Notes: generated by a model from the sequence alone, not told the origin. A DNA stretch of 9,599 nucleotides from Bacillota bacterium (GCA_023441625.1 JAEZOA010000020.1:1-9599), one strand, 5' to 3'; shown: positions 1-6,656, numbered from the stretch's first letter. Translations and numbers: made by a program.

Positions 1-7
1 AAATATA

Positions 8-16
8 TGGTATAAT
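8..16 (+). promoter_or_regulatory. Extended -10 promoter element at the window edge
   Basis: The sequence TGGTATAAT fits an extended -10 (TGnTATAAT) with a perfect TATAAT at 11-16. Any -35 box would lie outside the window, so it cannot be judged. Transcription would start near position 23 and run into the micro-ORF and hairpin at 60-128. TATAAT also arises easily by chance in AT-rich DNA. Confidence 0.4.
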
Positions 17-59
17 GTCTTATGCATTTAAGCACCGAGTATATCCGCGCCTAGTATAA

Positions 60-128
60 ATGAGAAAAGTAATCAAATATTTGGGTTTACTACTTTTTGT
101 GCTCGTAGGAGGTTCTCTTAAAAGATGA
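60..128 (+). CDS. Possible 22-residue hydrophobic micro-peptide (doubtful)
   Basis: ATG at 60 opens a 22-codon frame ending in TGA at 126-128. The peptide begins MRKVIKYLGLLLFVLVGG and ends SLKR, so it has a basic N-terminus, a leucine/valine core and a basic tail, like a tiny membrane peptide or the start of a truncated lipoprotein or membrane protein. It lies about 37 nt downstream of the expected start of an extended -10 promoter. Against it, no Shine-Dalgarno sequence precedes the ATG, and the same bases form a hairpin (65-97). It may be a leader peptide, a gene remnant or chance. I do not recognise a family. Confidence 0.2.
   Translation: MRKVIKYLGLLLFVLVGGSLKR
65..98 (+). terminator. 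Weak terminator-like hairpin
   Basis: The arms AAAAGTA (65-71) and TACTTTT (91-97) pair around a 19-nt loop that itself has partial pairing, and the 3' arm is a run of five T. The stem is A/T-rich and has a single G-C pair, so termination would be weak. It could end a gene to the left of the window or act as an attenuator for the transcript from the promoter at 8-16. Confidence 0.3.
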
Positions 129-366
129 TTGGATAAGTTGGTTATTGAAGCATTCATCAGAGTCTCCCCACCGTGCGGTTATTCAAATTACTTAACAAAA
201 AAATGACCTCCCCCCTATGGGAATGTCTGACTTTTATATGAACCATGGAAGGGTCCATTGTGAACCGTCAAGGCAAATTTCTCACTTTAAGAGTATATAT
301 CAGCAGAAAAAGAGTAACAATATAATTAAATCTATTAGAGCGAATGTAGTTCTTATAGCTTCTGTT
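129..366. other. Non-coding spacer with a C-rich, IS-end-like stretch
   Basis: No frame here has both a Shine-Dalgarno site and useful length. The visible signals are a run CCTCCCCCC near 208, a small palindrome ATGGA/TCCAT at 245-258, and repeated GAACC flanking it. The minus strand has a 33-codon ATG frame (258 to 157) without recognisable features. The alternation of C-run and short repeated words resembles the terminal region of an insertion sequence, and IS21-type ends have a similar look, but no transposase, paired inverted repeat or target duplication is visible. It may simply be a decayed spacer. Confidence 0.25.
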
Positions 367-391
367 AGTAACTTTGTAGCTTACTTATACT
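363..391 (+). promoter_or_regulatory. Candidate promoter and dyad upstream of the XRE gene
   Basis: A TATACT box at 386-391 lies 17 nt after a poor -35 (TGTTAG, 363-368). A dyad AGTAA (367-371) / TTACT (381-385), separated by 9 nt, fills the spacer between the two boxes. Small XRE repressors often bind such dyads over their own promoter, so autoregulation is plausible. The -35 is weak and the dyad short, so this is a guess from position and symmetry. Confidence 0.3.
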
Positions 392-427
392 AAAAGAAAG
401 AAATTGGTTCTAATAGGAGGTGCATTG

Positions 428-757
428 ATGGATATGAGAGCCGTAGGACAACGAATTAAACAAGCCAGAGAAGCCAAAGGATTAACTCAAGAACAATTAG
501 CTGAGAAAGTTGCTCTCAGCGCTTCCCACATAAGTGTTATTGAGAGGGGAATTAAAACGCCAAAACTGGAAACCCTTGTAGAGATATTGAATATACTCAA
601 AGTCGATGCCAATTTTGTCTTGACTGATGTTTTGTCGGTATCGAATGAAATCGTTTCGTCTATGTTGTCCAACAAATTATCTGCACTGCCTGAAACTCAT
701 CAGAAGAAAATACTGAGAGTATTGGATACGCTGATTCAAGAAATAAGCGAAATTTAG
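428..757 (+). CDS. XRE-family (Cro/CI-type) transcriptional regulator
   Basis: A 109-residue protein with one HTH_3 (Cro/CI) domain over residues 7-60. Residues 20-24 (TQEQL) form the second helix, residues 31-39 (SASHISVIE) the recognition helix, followed by the usual ERG-KTPKLETL turn. The C-terminal 45 residues look helical and may dimerise; no sensor or peptidase domain is present. The ATG at 428 is chosen because AGGAGG (415-420) sits 7 nt upstream; an in-frame TTG at 404 lies before this ribosome site and is unlikely. The protein would bind operator DNA in the cytoplasm, probably as a repressor. It stands alone between two non-coding spacers, so its target is unknown; the dyad at 367-385 suggests its own promoter. 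Family assignment is firm, role is not. Confidence 0.9.
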   Translation: MDMRAVGQRIKQAREAKGLTQEQLAEKVALSASHISVIERGIKTPKLETLVEILNILKVDANFVLTDVLSVSNEIVSSMLSNKLSALPETHQKKILRVLDTLIQEISEI

Positions 758-801
758 CCTCAAATAGAGGGTTGAGAGATAACCTTCAACTCTTATTGAG
801 G
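758..801 (+). terminator. Hairpin directly after the XRE gene
   Basis: CCTCAAATAGAGGGTTGAG starts right after the stop codon and pairs imperfectly with CTTCAACTCTTATTGAGG (784-801) across a short loop. Only three T follow, so as a terminator it would be weak; it may stabilise the 3' end of the XRE message or work together with the hairpins downstream. Confidence 0.45.
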
Positions 802-829
802 TTTCTACATATTTACGTTATATATAGAC

Positions 830-873
830 CTCAATTTTAAATTGAAAAGTAGCATTTTCAATTCTAGATTGAG
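830..873. repeat. Long A/T-rich inverted repeat (hairpin)
   Basis: Arms 830-848 and 855-873 pair around a 6-nt loop (GTAGCA). Of 19 positions only two fail to pair (838/865 and 839/864) and one is a G-U pair. The sequence after it, ATATTTTTATT, is T-rich, so it may serve as a poor terminator or as an RNA structure. It is the second of several hairpins between the XRE gene and the LuxR-type regulator gene. Confidence 0.55.
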
Positions 874-920
874 ATATTTTTATTAATTAATATCTATGCC
901 AGGTGGTTGCTCCTTGGCTT

Positions 921-952
921 AAAAAAAGATTGGTTACTGCCAGTCTTTTTTT
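921..952 (+). terminator. Intrinsic terminator, probably bidirectional
   Basis: AAAAAAAGATTGG (921-933) pairs with CCAGTCTTTTTTT (940-952) with one G-U pair and a 6-nt loop that can tighten to four. The 3' arm ends in seven T, followed by GTTTT. The A-run at the start gives an equivalent signal on the other strand. It would end transcription from the XRE gene side and separate it from the LuxR-type regulator gene. A possible small hairpin, GCCAGG/CCTTGGC (898-919), precedes it; its TGGC could also pair with the terminator's GCCA, so an attenuator is conceivable. Confidence 0.7.
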
Positions 953-961
953 GTTTTAGGA

Positions 962-1004
962 TATTTACTTAATAAATAGAAGCAACCAAATTATTTAGTA
1001 AATA
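962..1004. promoter_or_regulatory. Large dyad upstream of the LuxR-type gene promoter
   Basis: Arms 962-975 and 991-1004 are complementary at 13 of 14 positions (mismatch 970/996), separated by 15 nt. The dyad ends five bases before the candidate -35 box at 1009. Its position suits an activator or repressor operator; it could also be a structured RNA or chance in A/T-rich DNA. The bound protein, if any, is unknown. Confidence 0.4.
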
Positions 1005-1008
1005 GTCC

Positions 1009-1037
1009 TTGCAGAACTATATTCATTCGTGTAGAAT
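1009..1037 (+). promoter_or_regulatory. Candidate sigma-A promoter of the LuxR-type gene
   Basis: TTGCAG (1009-1014) and TAGAAT (1032-1037) are separated by exactly 17 nt. The -10 box matches the consensus at five of six positions, the -35 at three of six. Transcription would start near 1044, giving a leader of about 65 nt before the ATG at 1110. This is the best promoter-like pair in the spacer but is only moderate. Confidence 0.4.
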
Positions 1038-1109
1038 TAGTTTTAGAAAAAAATAACTGTCAGATTATGGCAAAATGTTTATTTCCCTTAATCAAGATTG
1101 GAGGAAAAT

Positions 1110-3668
1110 ATGCAAAGTAAATATTACCAGCAAAAAATATATTTATCGGACAAGCTTAAAAGCCAGCTTGCCCAAATATTGTATTTTCCTTTGACTATTG
1201 TGGAAGCACCATCTGGATTTGGGAAAACAACAGCAGTAAGAGAATATTTGAACGAAGCTCTTACGGAAGGTGCAAGACAATACTGGTATACCTGTCTGAG
1301 CGATAATCCTTCAGTAGCTTGGGCGGGTATATGCGACTTGTTTTCCAACGTAAATAATGAGATGTCGAAAAATCTGAAAAAGCTGGGATTTCCTACAATG
1401 GAGACACTGATGTATATATCAGCGTGCTTCAAGGATTTCAGCTGTTTAAAAGAAACGTATATAGTTGTCGATAATTTTCAGCTTCCTAAAAGCAATATTC
1501 TACAGGAACTGATGAGTATTTTTTCTATGCACGGAAGCTCTCACTTACATATGATATTTATCACCCAGCATCTTGTAGTAAAAGCACAAATTACGTTTCA
1601 TAATACTTTTATTCATACTATCGAATCGTCAGTTTTTTTCTTCGATAAGGATAGTACTGCCAATTTATTTAAAATGGAGGGCATCCGCCTTAATGACGAT
1701 GAACTGAACAGTGTCTACGCAAGCACTGAGGGATGGATAGCCGCCCTTAGGCTACAGATATCTAATTTTAAACAGACTGGCACTGTTGACTATACAGCCG
1801 ACATTGATCATTTAGTAGAGATTGCTATCTGGAATCGACTTACACCTGAACAAAAAAAATGTCTGGTTTCATTATCTATCATGGACAGCTTCACAGCCCG
1901 GCAGGCTTCAATCATGTTAGGGGAAGAAACACTTCCTGACCATATCAAGGATTTGCTCAAATACAATGATTTCATAAGATACTTTCCAAGAGAAAGAATC
2001 TATGTAATGCACAGTATATTGCAGAACTATTTAAGAAATCAATTTTATCAATATCAGCCAGAGTCGTTTCAAAAACGTGCTTTGCGTACTGCAGGACAAT
2101 GCTGTATAGACGAGTTAGAGTTCTTCACTGCTGCACGATTCTTTTTCGAAGTCAGAGATTTTGATGCTATATTGTCCATACCGTTTAGTGGCACATATCT
2201 CATTAATAAAAGAGAAGATAATATAATTGAGTTTCTTATGGAAGTTATCAATGAATGCCCAGAAGAGACAATGTGCAAATACCCCTTTGTATTGCTCTTG
2301 TTTTCGTACTTATTGTGGATGGATGGAAAATATGAATCCTATCATAAATTATGCCGCCTTGTTGACTTAGTCTTAAAAAATAATCCGACAGGGCTTAGTA
2401 AAGATGAGCTTCGGCTGCTTAAGGGTGAATTCTTGCTCCTGACGTCGTTTACCATATATAACGATATTAAGAATGTAAGTGAGGTACAGAAAGCAGCCTA
2501 TGAGTTATTAGGTAAATCCAGCAGGTTCAGGTTGAACGAGATACCATTTACACTTGGTGGAACCTCTGTTCTAAGCATGGTTTGGCGTGAGACTGGAAGA
2601 TTGGATGAAGCACTTACGGATATGCAAATACATTTACCTTGTCATTATAAGCTTACCCATAGTCAGGGAGTTGGGGCAGACAGCGCTTTACATGCAGAAA
2701 TGATGCTCATGAGAGGTGACGATGTACAGGCCGAGATATTATGTCATAAAGCGCTATACCTAGCACGTAGCAAACAAGAAATTTGTATTTGTCTGTGCGC
2801 TGAGCAGGTTCTTGCCCGGATAGCAATCCAACGTGGAGATGTGGATGGCTTTTTTACCGCATTAGAGAATATTAAGGGCTATGCAAAAGAAAGCTCCAGC
2901 CTATATATACTGCGCATGGTTGACATATGCTTATCGGTTATAAGTGTAGCACTGGACACAACTGAAATGGTTGCCAAATGGTTATGCGATACAGAAAGTA
3001 TAAGTAAAAAAGTGTATGCCCGGGCGGTCCCATATGTCAATATTCTTTATTCACATCTCTTAGTTAGAGAAAAACGTCATGCCGAGTTATTAGGTTTGTC
3101 TGATAATGAAATTAGCATGGCTAAAGAAATGAATTATATATTTCCACAGGTTTATAGCTACATATTCAAAGCAAGGGTATATTACACAAACGGCCGTGAA
3201 CGTGAAGCACTGGAGAGTTTAGAAGAAGCATTCGTTTTAGCGCTTCCAGACAAAATCTATATGCCATTTGCTCAATTTATATATATGGGCGATATCCTTT
3301 CTAAAGTGCACATTTGCCCCATAGTACACCGCGATTTTTCTGTATCTCATGAAGCAGAAAATCCTGTTCTATTCTCAAAAGTCGTAGAGAGAATACCAGG
3401 ATGGAAAGAGGACATTGATAATATCATGACGCTTTTTAATAGATACCATAAAGGTCGAATTACAATTTTAAATGCACTCAATCAAGTGAAATCACCTTTA
3501 ACCCCAAGAGAAAGAGAAGTTGCCATTCTTGCCAAGGCCCGCTTGAGTCATAATGAAATAGCCGAGAAGCTGTACATATCTAAAGCAACGGTGAGAACCA
3601 TCTTATATAATGCATATAGTAAGTTGGCTATTCATTCAAAATCCGAACTATATAATATGGATTTTTAA
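1110..3668 (+). CDS. MalT/LAL-type LuxR transcriptional regulator with STAND ATPase
   Basis: An 852-residue cytoplasmic protein, close to MalT in size. The N-terminus has a P-loop (EAPSGFGKTT, residues 32-41, Lys39) and a Walker B strand (YIVVDN, 117-122), where the second acidic residue usual in MalT is Asn122. A long helical middle, about 330-780, fits the repeat-type sensor and superhelical region of this family. The C-terminus (797-852) is a LuxR/GerE helix-turn-helix beginning LTPREREV, with SKATVRTIL in the recognition helix. Family members bind ATP and an inducer, oligomerise and activate transcription; the inducer here is unknown. ATG 1110 follows GGAGG (1100-1104) by 5 nt; an in-frame TTG at 1098 overlaps that site and is rejected. 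A terminator follows and the chemotaxis genes begin 151 nt downstream, so it may control them, which is inference from position only. Confidence 0.93.
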   Translation: MQSKYYQQKIYLSDKLKSQLAQILYFPLTIVEAPSGFGKTTAVREYLNEALTEGARQYWYTCLSDNPSVAWAGICDLFSNVNNEMSKNLKKLGFPTMETLMYISACFKDFSCLKETYIVVDNFQLPKSNILQELMSIFSMHGSSHLHMIFITQHLVVKAQITFHNTFIHTIESSVFFFDKDSTANLFKMEGIRLNDDELNSVYASTEGWIAALRLQISNFKQTGTVDYTADIDHLVEIAIWNRLTPEQKKCLVSLSIMDSFTARQASIMLGEETLPDHIKDLLKYNDFIRYFPRERIYVMHSILQNYLRNQFYQYQPESFQKRALRTAGQCCIDELEFFTAARFFFEVRDFDAILSIPFSGTYLINKREDNIIEFLMEVINECPEETMCKYPFVLLLFSYLLWMDGKYESYHKLCRLVDLVLKNNPTGLSKDELRLLKGEFLLLTSFTIYNDIKNVSEVQKAAYELLGKSSRFRLNEIPFTLGGTSVLSMVWRETGRLDEALTDMQIHLPCHYKLTHSQGVGADSALHAEMMLMRGDDVQAEILCHKALYLARSKQEICICLCAEQVLARIAIQRGDVDGFFTALENIKGYAKESSSLYILRMVDICLSVISVALDTTEMVAKWLCDTESISKKVYARAVPYVNILYSHLLVREKRHAELLGLSDNEISMAKEMNYIFPQVYSYIFKARVYYTNGREREALESLEEAFVLALPDKIYMPFAQFIYMGDILSKVHICPIVHRDFSVSHEAENPVLFSKVVERIPGWKEDIDNIMTLFNRYHKGRITILNALNQVKSPLTPREREVAILAKARLSHNEIAEKLYISKATVRTILYNAYSKLAIHSKSELYNMDF

Positions 3669-3685
3669 CAAGTCAAAATACCAAA

Positions 3686-3704
3686 ATACGAAAAAAGCTC
3701 GTAT
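3686..3704. repeat. 6-7-6 dyad, copy 1
   Basis: ATACGA (3686-3691) and TCGTAT (3699-3704) form a perfect inverted repeat around a 7-nt spacer, AAAAAGC. A second copy lies at 4370-4388, identical at 17 of 19 bases, and the similarity continues downstream (GAAATAAAGAGCA against GAAAAATAACGAGCA). It sits after the regulator gene and just before its terminator. It may be a protein-binding operator or an RNA hairpin. Confidence 0.5.
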
Positions 3705-3709
3705 GAAAT

Positions 3710-3758
3710 AAAGAGCAACCTGCTGTATTCTTAAAGAACGACAGGTTGTTCTTTTTTT
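3710..3758 (+). terminator. Intrinsic terminator of the LuxR-type gene
   Basis: AAAGAGCAACCTG (3710-3722) pairs with CAGGTTGTTCTTT (3742-3754) at all 13 positions, one of them G-U, followed by a T-run to 3758. The 19-nt loop is rather large. It begins 42 nt after the stop codon and separates the regulator from the chemotaxis genes, so these should have their own promoter. I found no convincing promoter in the remaining 61 nt before cheW. Confidence 0.8.
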
Positions 3759-3819
3759 GTGAAAACGACTTTTATTAAGAAACCTGATCTCCTAAATAAA
3801 TGTAAAGGAAGATTATGCT

Positions 3820-4314
3820 ATGGCACAAATTAATGTGTTAAGTACTACAGAGCAGGAAGAAGATACGCTCAAAGGGAAATACCTTATTTTTTCGATGGGC
3901 AAAGAGTCATATGGGATGGAAATCCGGTATATCACTGAAATCATCGGAATCCAGCCAATTACCGAGGTTCCGGAAATGCCCGAATATATTCGCGGTATCA
4001 CGAACCTCCGTGGAAAGCTTATTCCCGTTATGGATGCCCGGTGTCGCTTTAAGAAAGCTTTGCGGGAATACGATGACAGAACCTGCATCATTGTGATTGA
4101 AACCAATAATATATCCATCGGACTTATTGTAGACAGTGTTGCCGAGGTGCTGACTATAGATGAAAAGGATATAGAACTCCCGCCGGAGATGAGAAAGGAG
4201 AAAAACAAATACATAAAGGGCATCGGCAAAACAGGCGGCAGTATAAAGCTGCTGATCGATTGTGAAAAACTTTTGTCAGATGATAAAGAAGAAACGCTCA
4301 GTTCTATAGCCTGA
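3820..4314 (+). CDS. cheW: Chemotaxis adaptor protein CheW (first copy)
   Basis: A 164-residue CheW. CheW couples transducers to the CheA kinase in membrane-bound receptor arrays. The CheW fold spans about residues 18-155, starting KGKYLIFSMG, with YGMEIRYITEI and the conserved NLRGKLIPVMDAR block at 62-74 (Arg64 matches the functionally important arginine of the family). The first 17 residues are a polar extension. Start ATG 3820 follows AGGAAG (3806-3811) by 8 nt. It is about two thirds identical, without gaps, to the second CheW at 8873-9367. The DUF2442 gene starts 24 nt downstream, so the two are very likely co-transcribed. Function is secure; which transducer it prefers is unknown. Confidence 0.95.
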   Translation: MAQINVLSTTEQEEDTLKGKYLIFSMGKESYGMEIRYITEIIGIQPITEVPEMPEYIRGITNLRGKLIPVMDARCRFKKALREYDDRTCIIVIETNNISIGLIVDSVAEVLTIDEKDIELPPEMRKEKNKYIKGIGKTGGSIKLLIDCEKLLSDDKEETLSSIA

Positions 4315-4338
4315 TGCTTTGTAATGGAGGTGATTCAT

Positions 4339-4716
4339 TTGAGATTTGGTTCAAATAAAGAAATGAAAGATACGAAGAAAGTTCGTATGAAAAATAACGA
4401 GCATTCTTCTACAATTGTTGATTATATAGCGCAGTCAGAAGAAGGCTATTTTAAAAGCGTGAAAGCCCTGCCGGAATATCAGCTGGAAGTTGAGATGGTA
4501 ACTGGATCGAATATTCTTTTTGATTTTCGTTCCCGTTTAAACACTGTACGCTTTGGAAAACTCCGTGATGAGGAAATGTTTACAAGTGTACACACCGATG
4601 GGCTTCATCTGATTTTCAGCAAGAAAGGTAAGGTGCCTGTGAAAATTGCCGCAAAGGAGTTCATGGATCTTGTACTTGTTGACCGGTCAAGCGCAACACA
4701 TATGAATCCAGAATGA
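4339..4716 (+). CDS. DUF2442-like protein in the chemotaxis cluster
   Basis: A 125-residue soluble protein of unknown function. Residues 38-120 resemble DUF2442: KSVKALPEYQLEVEM, then a LFDF strand, the LRDEEMFTSV helix and a C-terminal AAKEFMDLVLVDR in place of a helix-turn end. Residues 1-35 are a charged extension rich in Lys and Asn, not typical of the short family members. The start is TTG 4339, set by GGAGG (4326-4330) 8 nt upstream; an ATG at 4324 overlaps that ribosome site and is rejected. ATG at 4387 (residue 17) lies within a dyad repeat and has no good ribosome site. Elsewhere DUF2442 proteins are often paired with DUF4160 proteins and proposed as toxin-antitoxin partners; no DUF4160 partner is visible here. 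Lying between cheW and mcp, it may be a chemotaxis accessory, but that is inference. Confidence 0.8.
   Translation: MRFGSNKEMKDTKKVRMKNNEHSSTIVDYIAQSEEGYFKSVKALPEYQLEVEMVTGSNILFDFRSRLNTVRFGKLRDEEMFTSVHTDGLHLIFSKKGKVPVKIAAKEFMDLVLVDRSSATHMNPE
4370..4388. repeat. 6-7-6 dyad, copy 2 (inside the DUF2442 gene)
   Basis: ATACGA (4370-4375), spacer AGAAAGT, TCGTAT (4383-4388). This matches the copy at 3686-3704 at 17 of 19 bases, both arms being perfect. It encodes part of the charged N-terminal extension of the DUF2442 protein, which may explain why that stretch is unlike the family. Confidence 0.5.
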
Positions 4717-4815
4717 TTTATGCTACCGGGCAATCACCGTAATATTCACAAATTATGTATTGGAAAGCGTAACAGAAATACAAAAATAAAAAAATTTGGA
4801 GGTAAGAAAAACTTT

Positions 4816-6600
4816 ATGAGAAACTTATCCATCAGTAGAAAGCTTATTTTAGGTTTCGGAAGCATTTTAGTACTTATGATTATAACTGCGATAGTGTCTG
4901 TGATTAGCATCAGCAGAATAAGCGAGCAGACACAACTGTATGCGGAACATACCGTACCAGGTTTGCAGCATATGTATAAAATGCAAGTTGATATGCGCGC
5001 GGCAAGTCAGCATCTGTTAGATGCTATCCTATCAGAGGATCAGGAATCTACAAATGCCAACCTGGATGAAGCCAATAAATGGGGTTCGGATTTTGTTACA
5101 GAAAAAGATGCATTTATTGGAGTTCAAAGAAATGATGATTTGAATTCTGAAATTGAAAAAATCAATACAATTTTCAAAGAAGCGTCGGCGGCGAGAACCC
5201 AGATTACTGACCTGCAGGCCAAGCAGACCGAAGAGAGTGATGCACAGGCATTTAAAATATATCTAGAGGAATATGAACCTGTTGTAGACCAAGTTACTGA
5301 AATTCTATCCGGGCTCGAAGAGGTGGCGCTACAACGGGCTGATAGTCAAAATGCAGCTGTCACTAGACTTATGACATCGTCATGGATTTTACTTATTGCA
5401 TCGGTAGCATTATCGGTAGTATTGACACTCATCCTGACATTCGTTATCAGAAAAGCTATTCTTACTCCAATCAAAGAGATTGTAAATGTTTATGAAGAGA
5501 TGTCAAAGGGCAATATGCAGGTGAAAATTAATTATGAAAGCAAGGATGAGATGGGTAAAATGGCTCAGAGCATCCGAAAGACCAATGCGTTTATCATTTC
5601 CTATTTGCGTGATATCTCGGAAAAACTCAAGCTGATGGCCAAGGGGGATATGCAAATCAATATGAATATGGATTATCTTGGTGACTTCGCGGTCATCAAG
5701 AAGTCAATAGAAGATACGGCTTCCTCTTTAAATCATACTCTGCAAACTATCAACACGGCAGCAGAGCAGGTCAACATAGGAGCTTCACAAGTGTCAAGCG
5801 GAGCTCAGGCTCTTGCAACAGGATCAACTGAACAGGCTTCCTCTGTGGAAGAATTAAGCGTTACTGTAACCAAGGTTGCTGAGCAGGCTGCGGCAAATTC
5901 TGAAAACGTTAGGGTAGCAACACAATATGTAGAACAGGCCGGTACAGGTGTTGAAACCGGAAATGAACACATGAGGCAGCTTACGGAAGCTATGACGGAG
6001 ATCAATTCCACGTCCAGCCAGATTGCAAATATTACTAAGGTTATTGAAGATATCGCTTTTCAGACCAATATGCTCGCTTTGAATGCCGCTATTGAAGCCG
6101 CCCGTGCTGGTAGTGCCGGAAAAGGATTTGCGGTTGTGGCTGACGAAGTGCGAAATCTCGCCGCTAAATCAGCAGAAGCAGCAACGCAAACGGCTGATTT
6201 GATCCAAGCCTCTGTCTCTACTGTGTCTATAGGAACGCAATTAACGACACAGACAGCACAGGTTCTGTCGGATGTGCGAGAAAAAACTAAATTGGTAGTT
6301 GAAAATATTATTAAAATTGATGATGCATCTGCAGAACAAGCAGCGGCTATAGAACAAATTAAGCAGGGGCTTAATCAGGTATCCGCTGTTGTGCAGACAA
6401 ATGCCGCCACTGCAGAGGAAAACTCGGCGACCAGTGAAGAAATGTCTGCCCAGGCTACCACATTGCATAAGGAAGTTAGCAAGTTCAAGCTAAATAATGG
6501 ATATGAGAAGAACAGCTTTGCGTCTATTGCTCCTTTAAGAGAACCTGTAAATGAGGGTCCGGCTTTGTTGGAGGTCGCGGCGTCTCTTGGAAAATATTAG
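4816..6600 (+). CDS. Methyl-accepting chemotaxis protein (transmembrane transducer)
   Basis: A 594-residue chemoreceptor. Membrane segment 1 is about residues 10-33 and segment 2 about 190-212. Between them lies a helical extracytoplasmic ligand domain of about 155 residues, of four-helix-bundle (4HB_MCP) type. A HAMP domain follows (about 213-265), then a second HAMP-like unit (about 275-325, containing LKLMAKGDMQINM). The signalling hairpin runs to about 560, with its tip at 411-449 (EDIAFQTNMLALN ... GKGFAVVADEVRNLA), the CheA/CheW contact zone. Glu/Gln/Ala-rich stretches near 340-355 and 535-550 are likely CheR/CheB adaptation sites. No C-terminal NWETF-type tether is present. The start ATG 4816 gives a normal membrane anchor; GGAGG (4798-4802) is a rather long 13 nt away. 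An in-frame ATG at 4720 would add 32 odd residues and is rejected. The ligand cannot be told from the sequence. Confidence 0.95.
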   Translation: MRNLSISRKLILGFGSILVLMIITAIVSVISISRISEQTQLYAEHTVPGLQHMYKMQVDMRAASQHLLDAILSEDQESTNANLDEANKWGSDFVTEKDAFIGVQRNDDLNSEIEKINTIFKEASAARTQITDLQAKQTEESDAQAFKIYLEEYEPVVDQVTEILSGLEEVALQRADSQNAAVTRLMTSSWILLIASVALSVVLTLILTFVIRKAILTPIKEIVNVYEEMSKGNMQVKINYESKDEMGKMAQSIRKTNAFIISYLRDISEKLKLMAKGDMQINMNMDYLGDFAVIKKSIEDTASSLNHTLQTINTAAEQVNIGASQVSSGAQALATGSTEQASSVEELSVTVTKVAEQAAANSENVRVATQYVEQAGTGVETGNEHMRQLTEAMTEINSTSSQIANITKVIEDIAFQTNMLALNAAIEAARAGSAGKGFAVVADEVRNLAAKSAEAATQTADLIQASVSTVSIGTQLTTQTAQVLSDVREKTKLVVENIIKIDDASAEQAAAIEQIKQGLNQVSAVVQTNAATAEENSATSEEMSAQATTLHKEVSKFKLNNGYEKNSFASIAPLREPVNEGPALLEVAASLGKY

Positions 6601-6656
6601 GGTTGCGGTGTTAAGCATTTCGAAATAAACAATACCATATAGAACCCGCGAATAAT

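Noticed and set aside
129..200. Group II intron 3' end (CCGTGCGG near 170)
   Set aside because: The domain V signature with its AGC/GTT catalytic pieces is not present and no reverse transcriptase is near.
129..206. Short + strand reading frame from TTG 129 to the TGA after the A-run
   Set aside because: It has no ribosome site at usable distance, follows a stop immediately, and is only about 25 codons.
157..258. 33-codon minus-strand reading frame
   Set aside because: No Shine-Dalgarno site upstream and no recognisable family; kept only as part of the doubtful mobile-element remnant.
898..952. T-box leader before the LuxR-type gene
   Set aside because: The AGGTGGTTGCTCC piece is only loosely similar to the T-box sequence, the specifier region is missing, and the gene downstream is not an amino-acid gene.
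3759..3819. Motility sigma factor (SigD) promoter before the first cheW
   Set aside because: No TAAA-N15-GCCGATAA-like pair is present, and no good sigma-A boxes with 16-18 nt spacing were found.
3813..4229. Antisense reading frames opposite the two cheW genes, and others opposite mcp, cheA and the LuxR-type gene
   Set aside because: They mirror strongly conserved + strand genes, have no ribosome sites, and encode low-complexity Ser/Ile-rich sequences.
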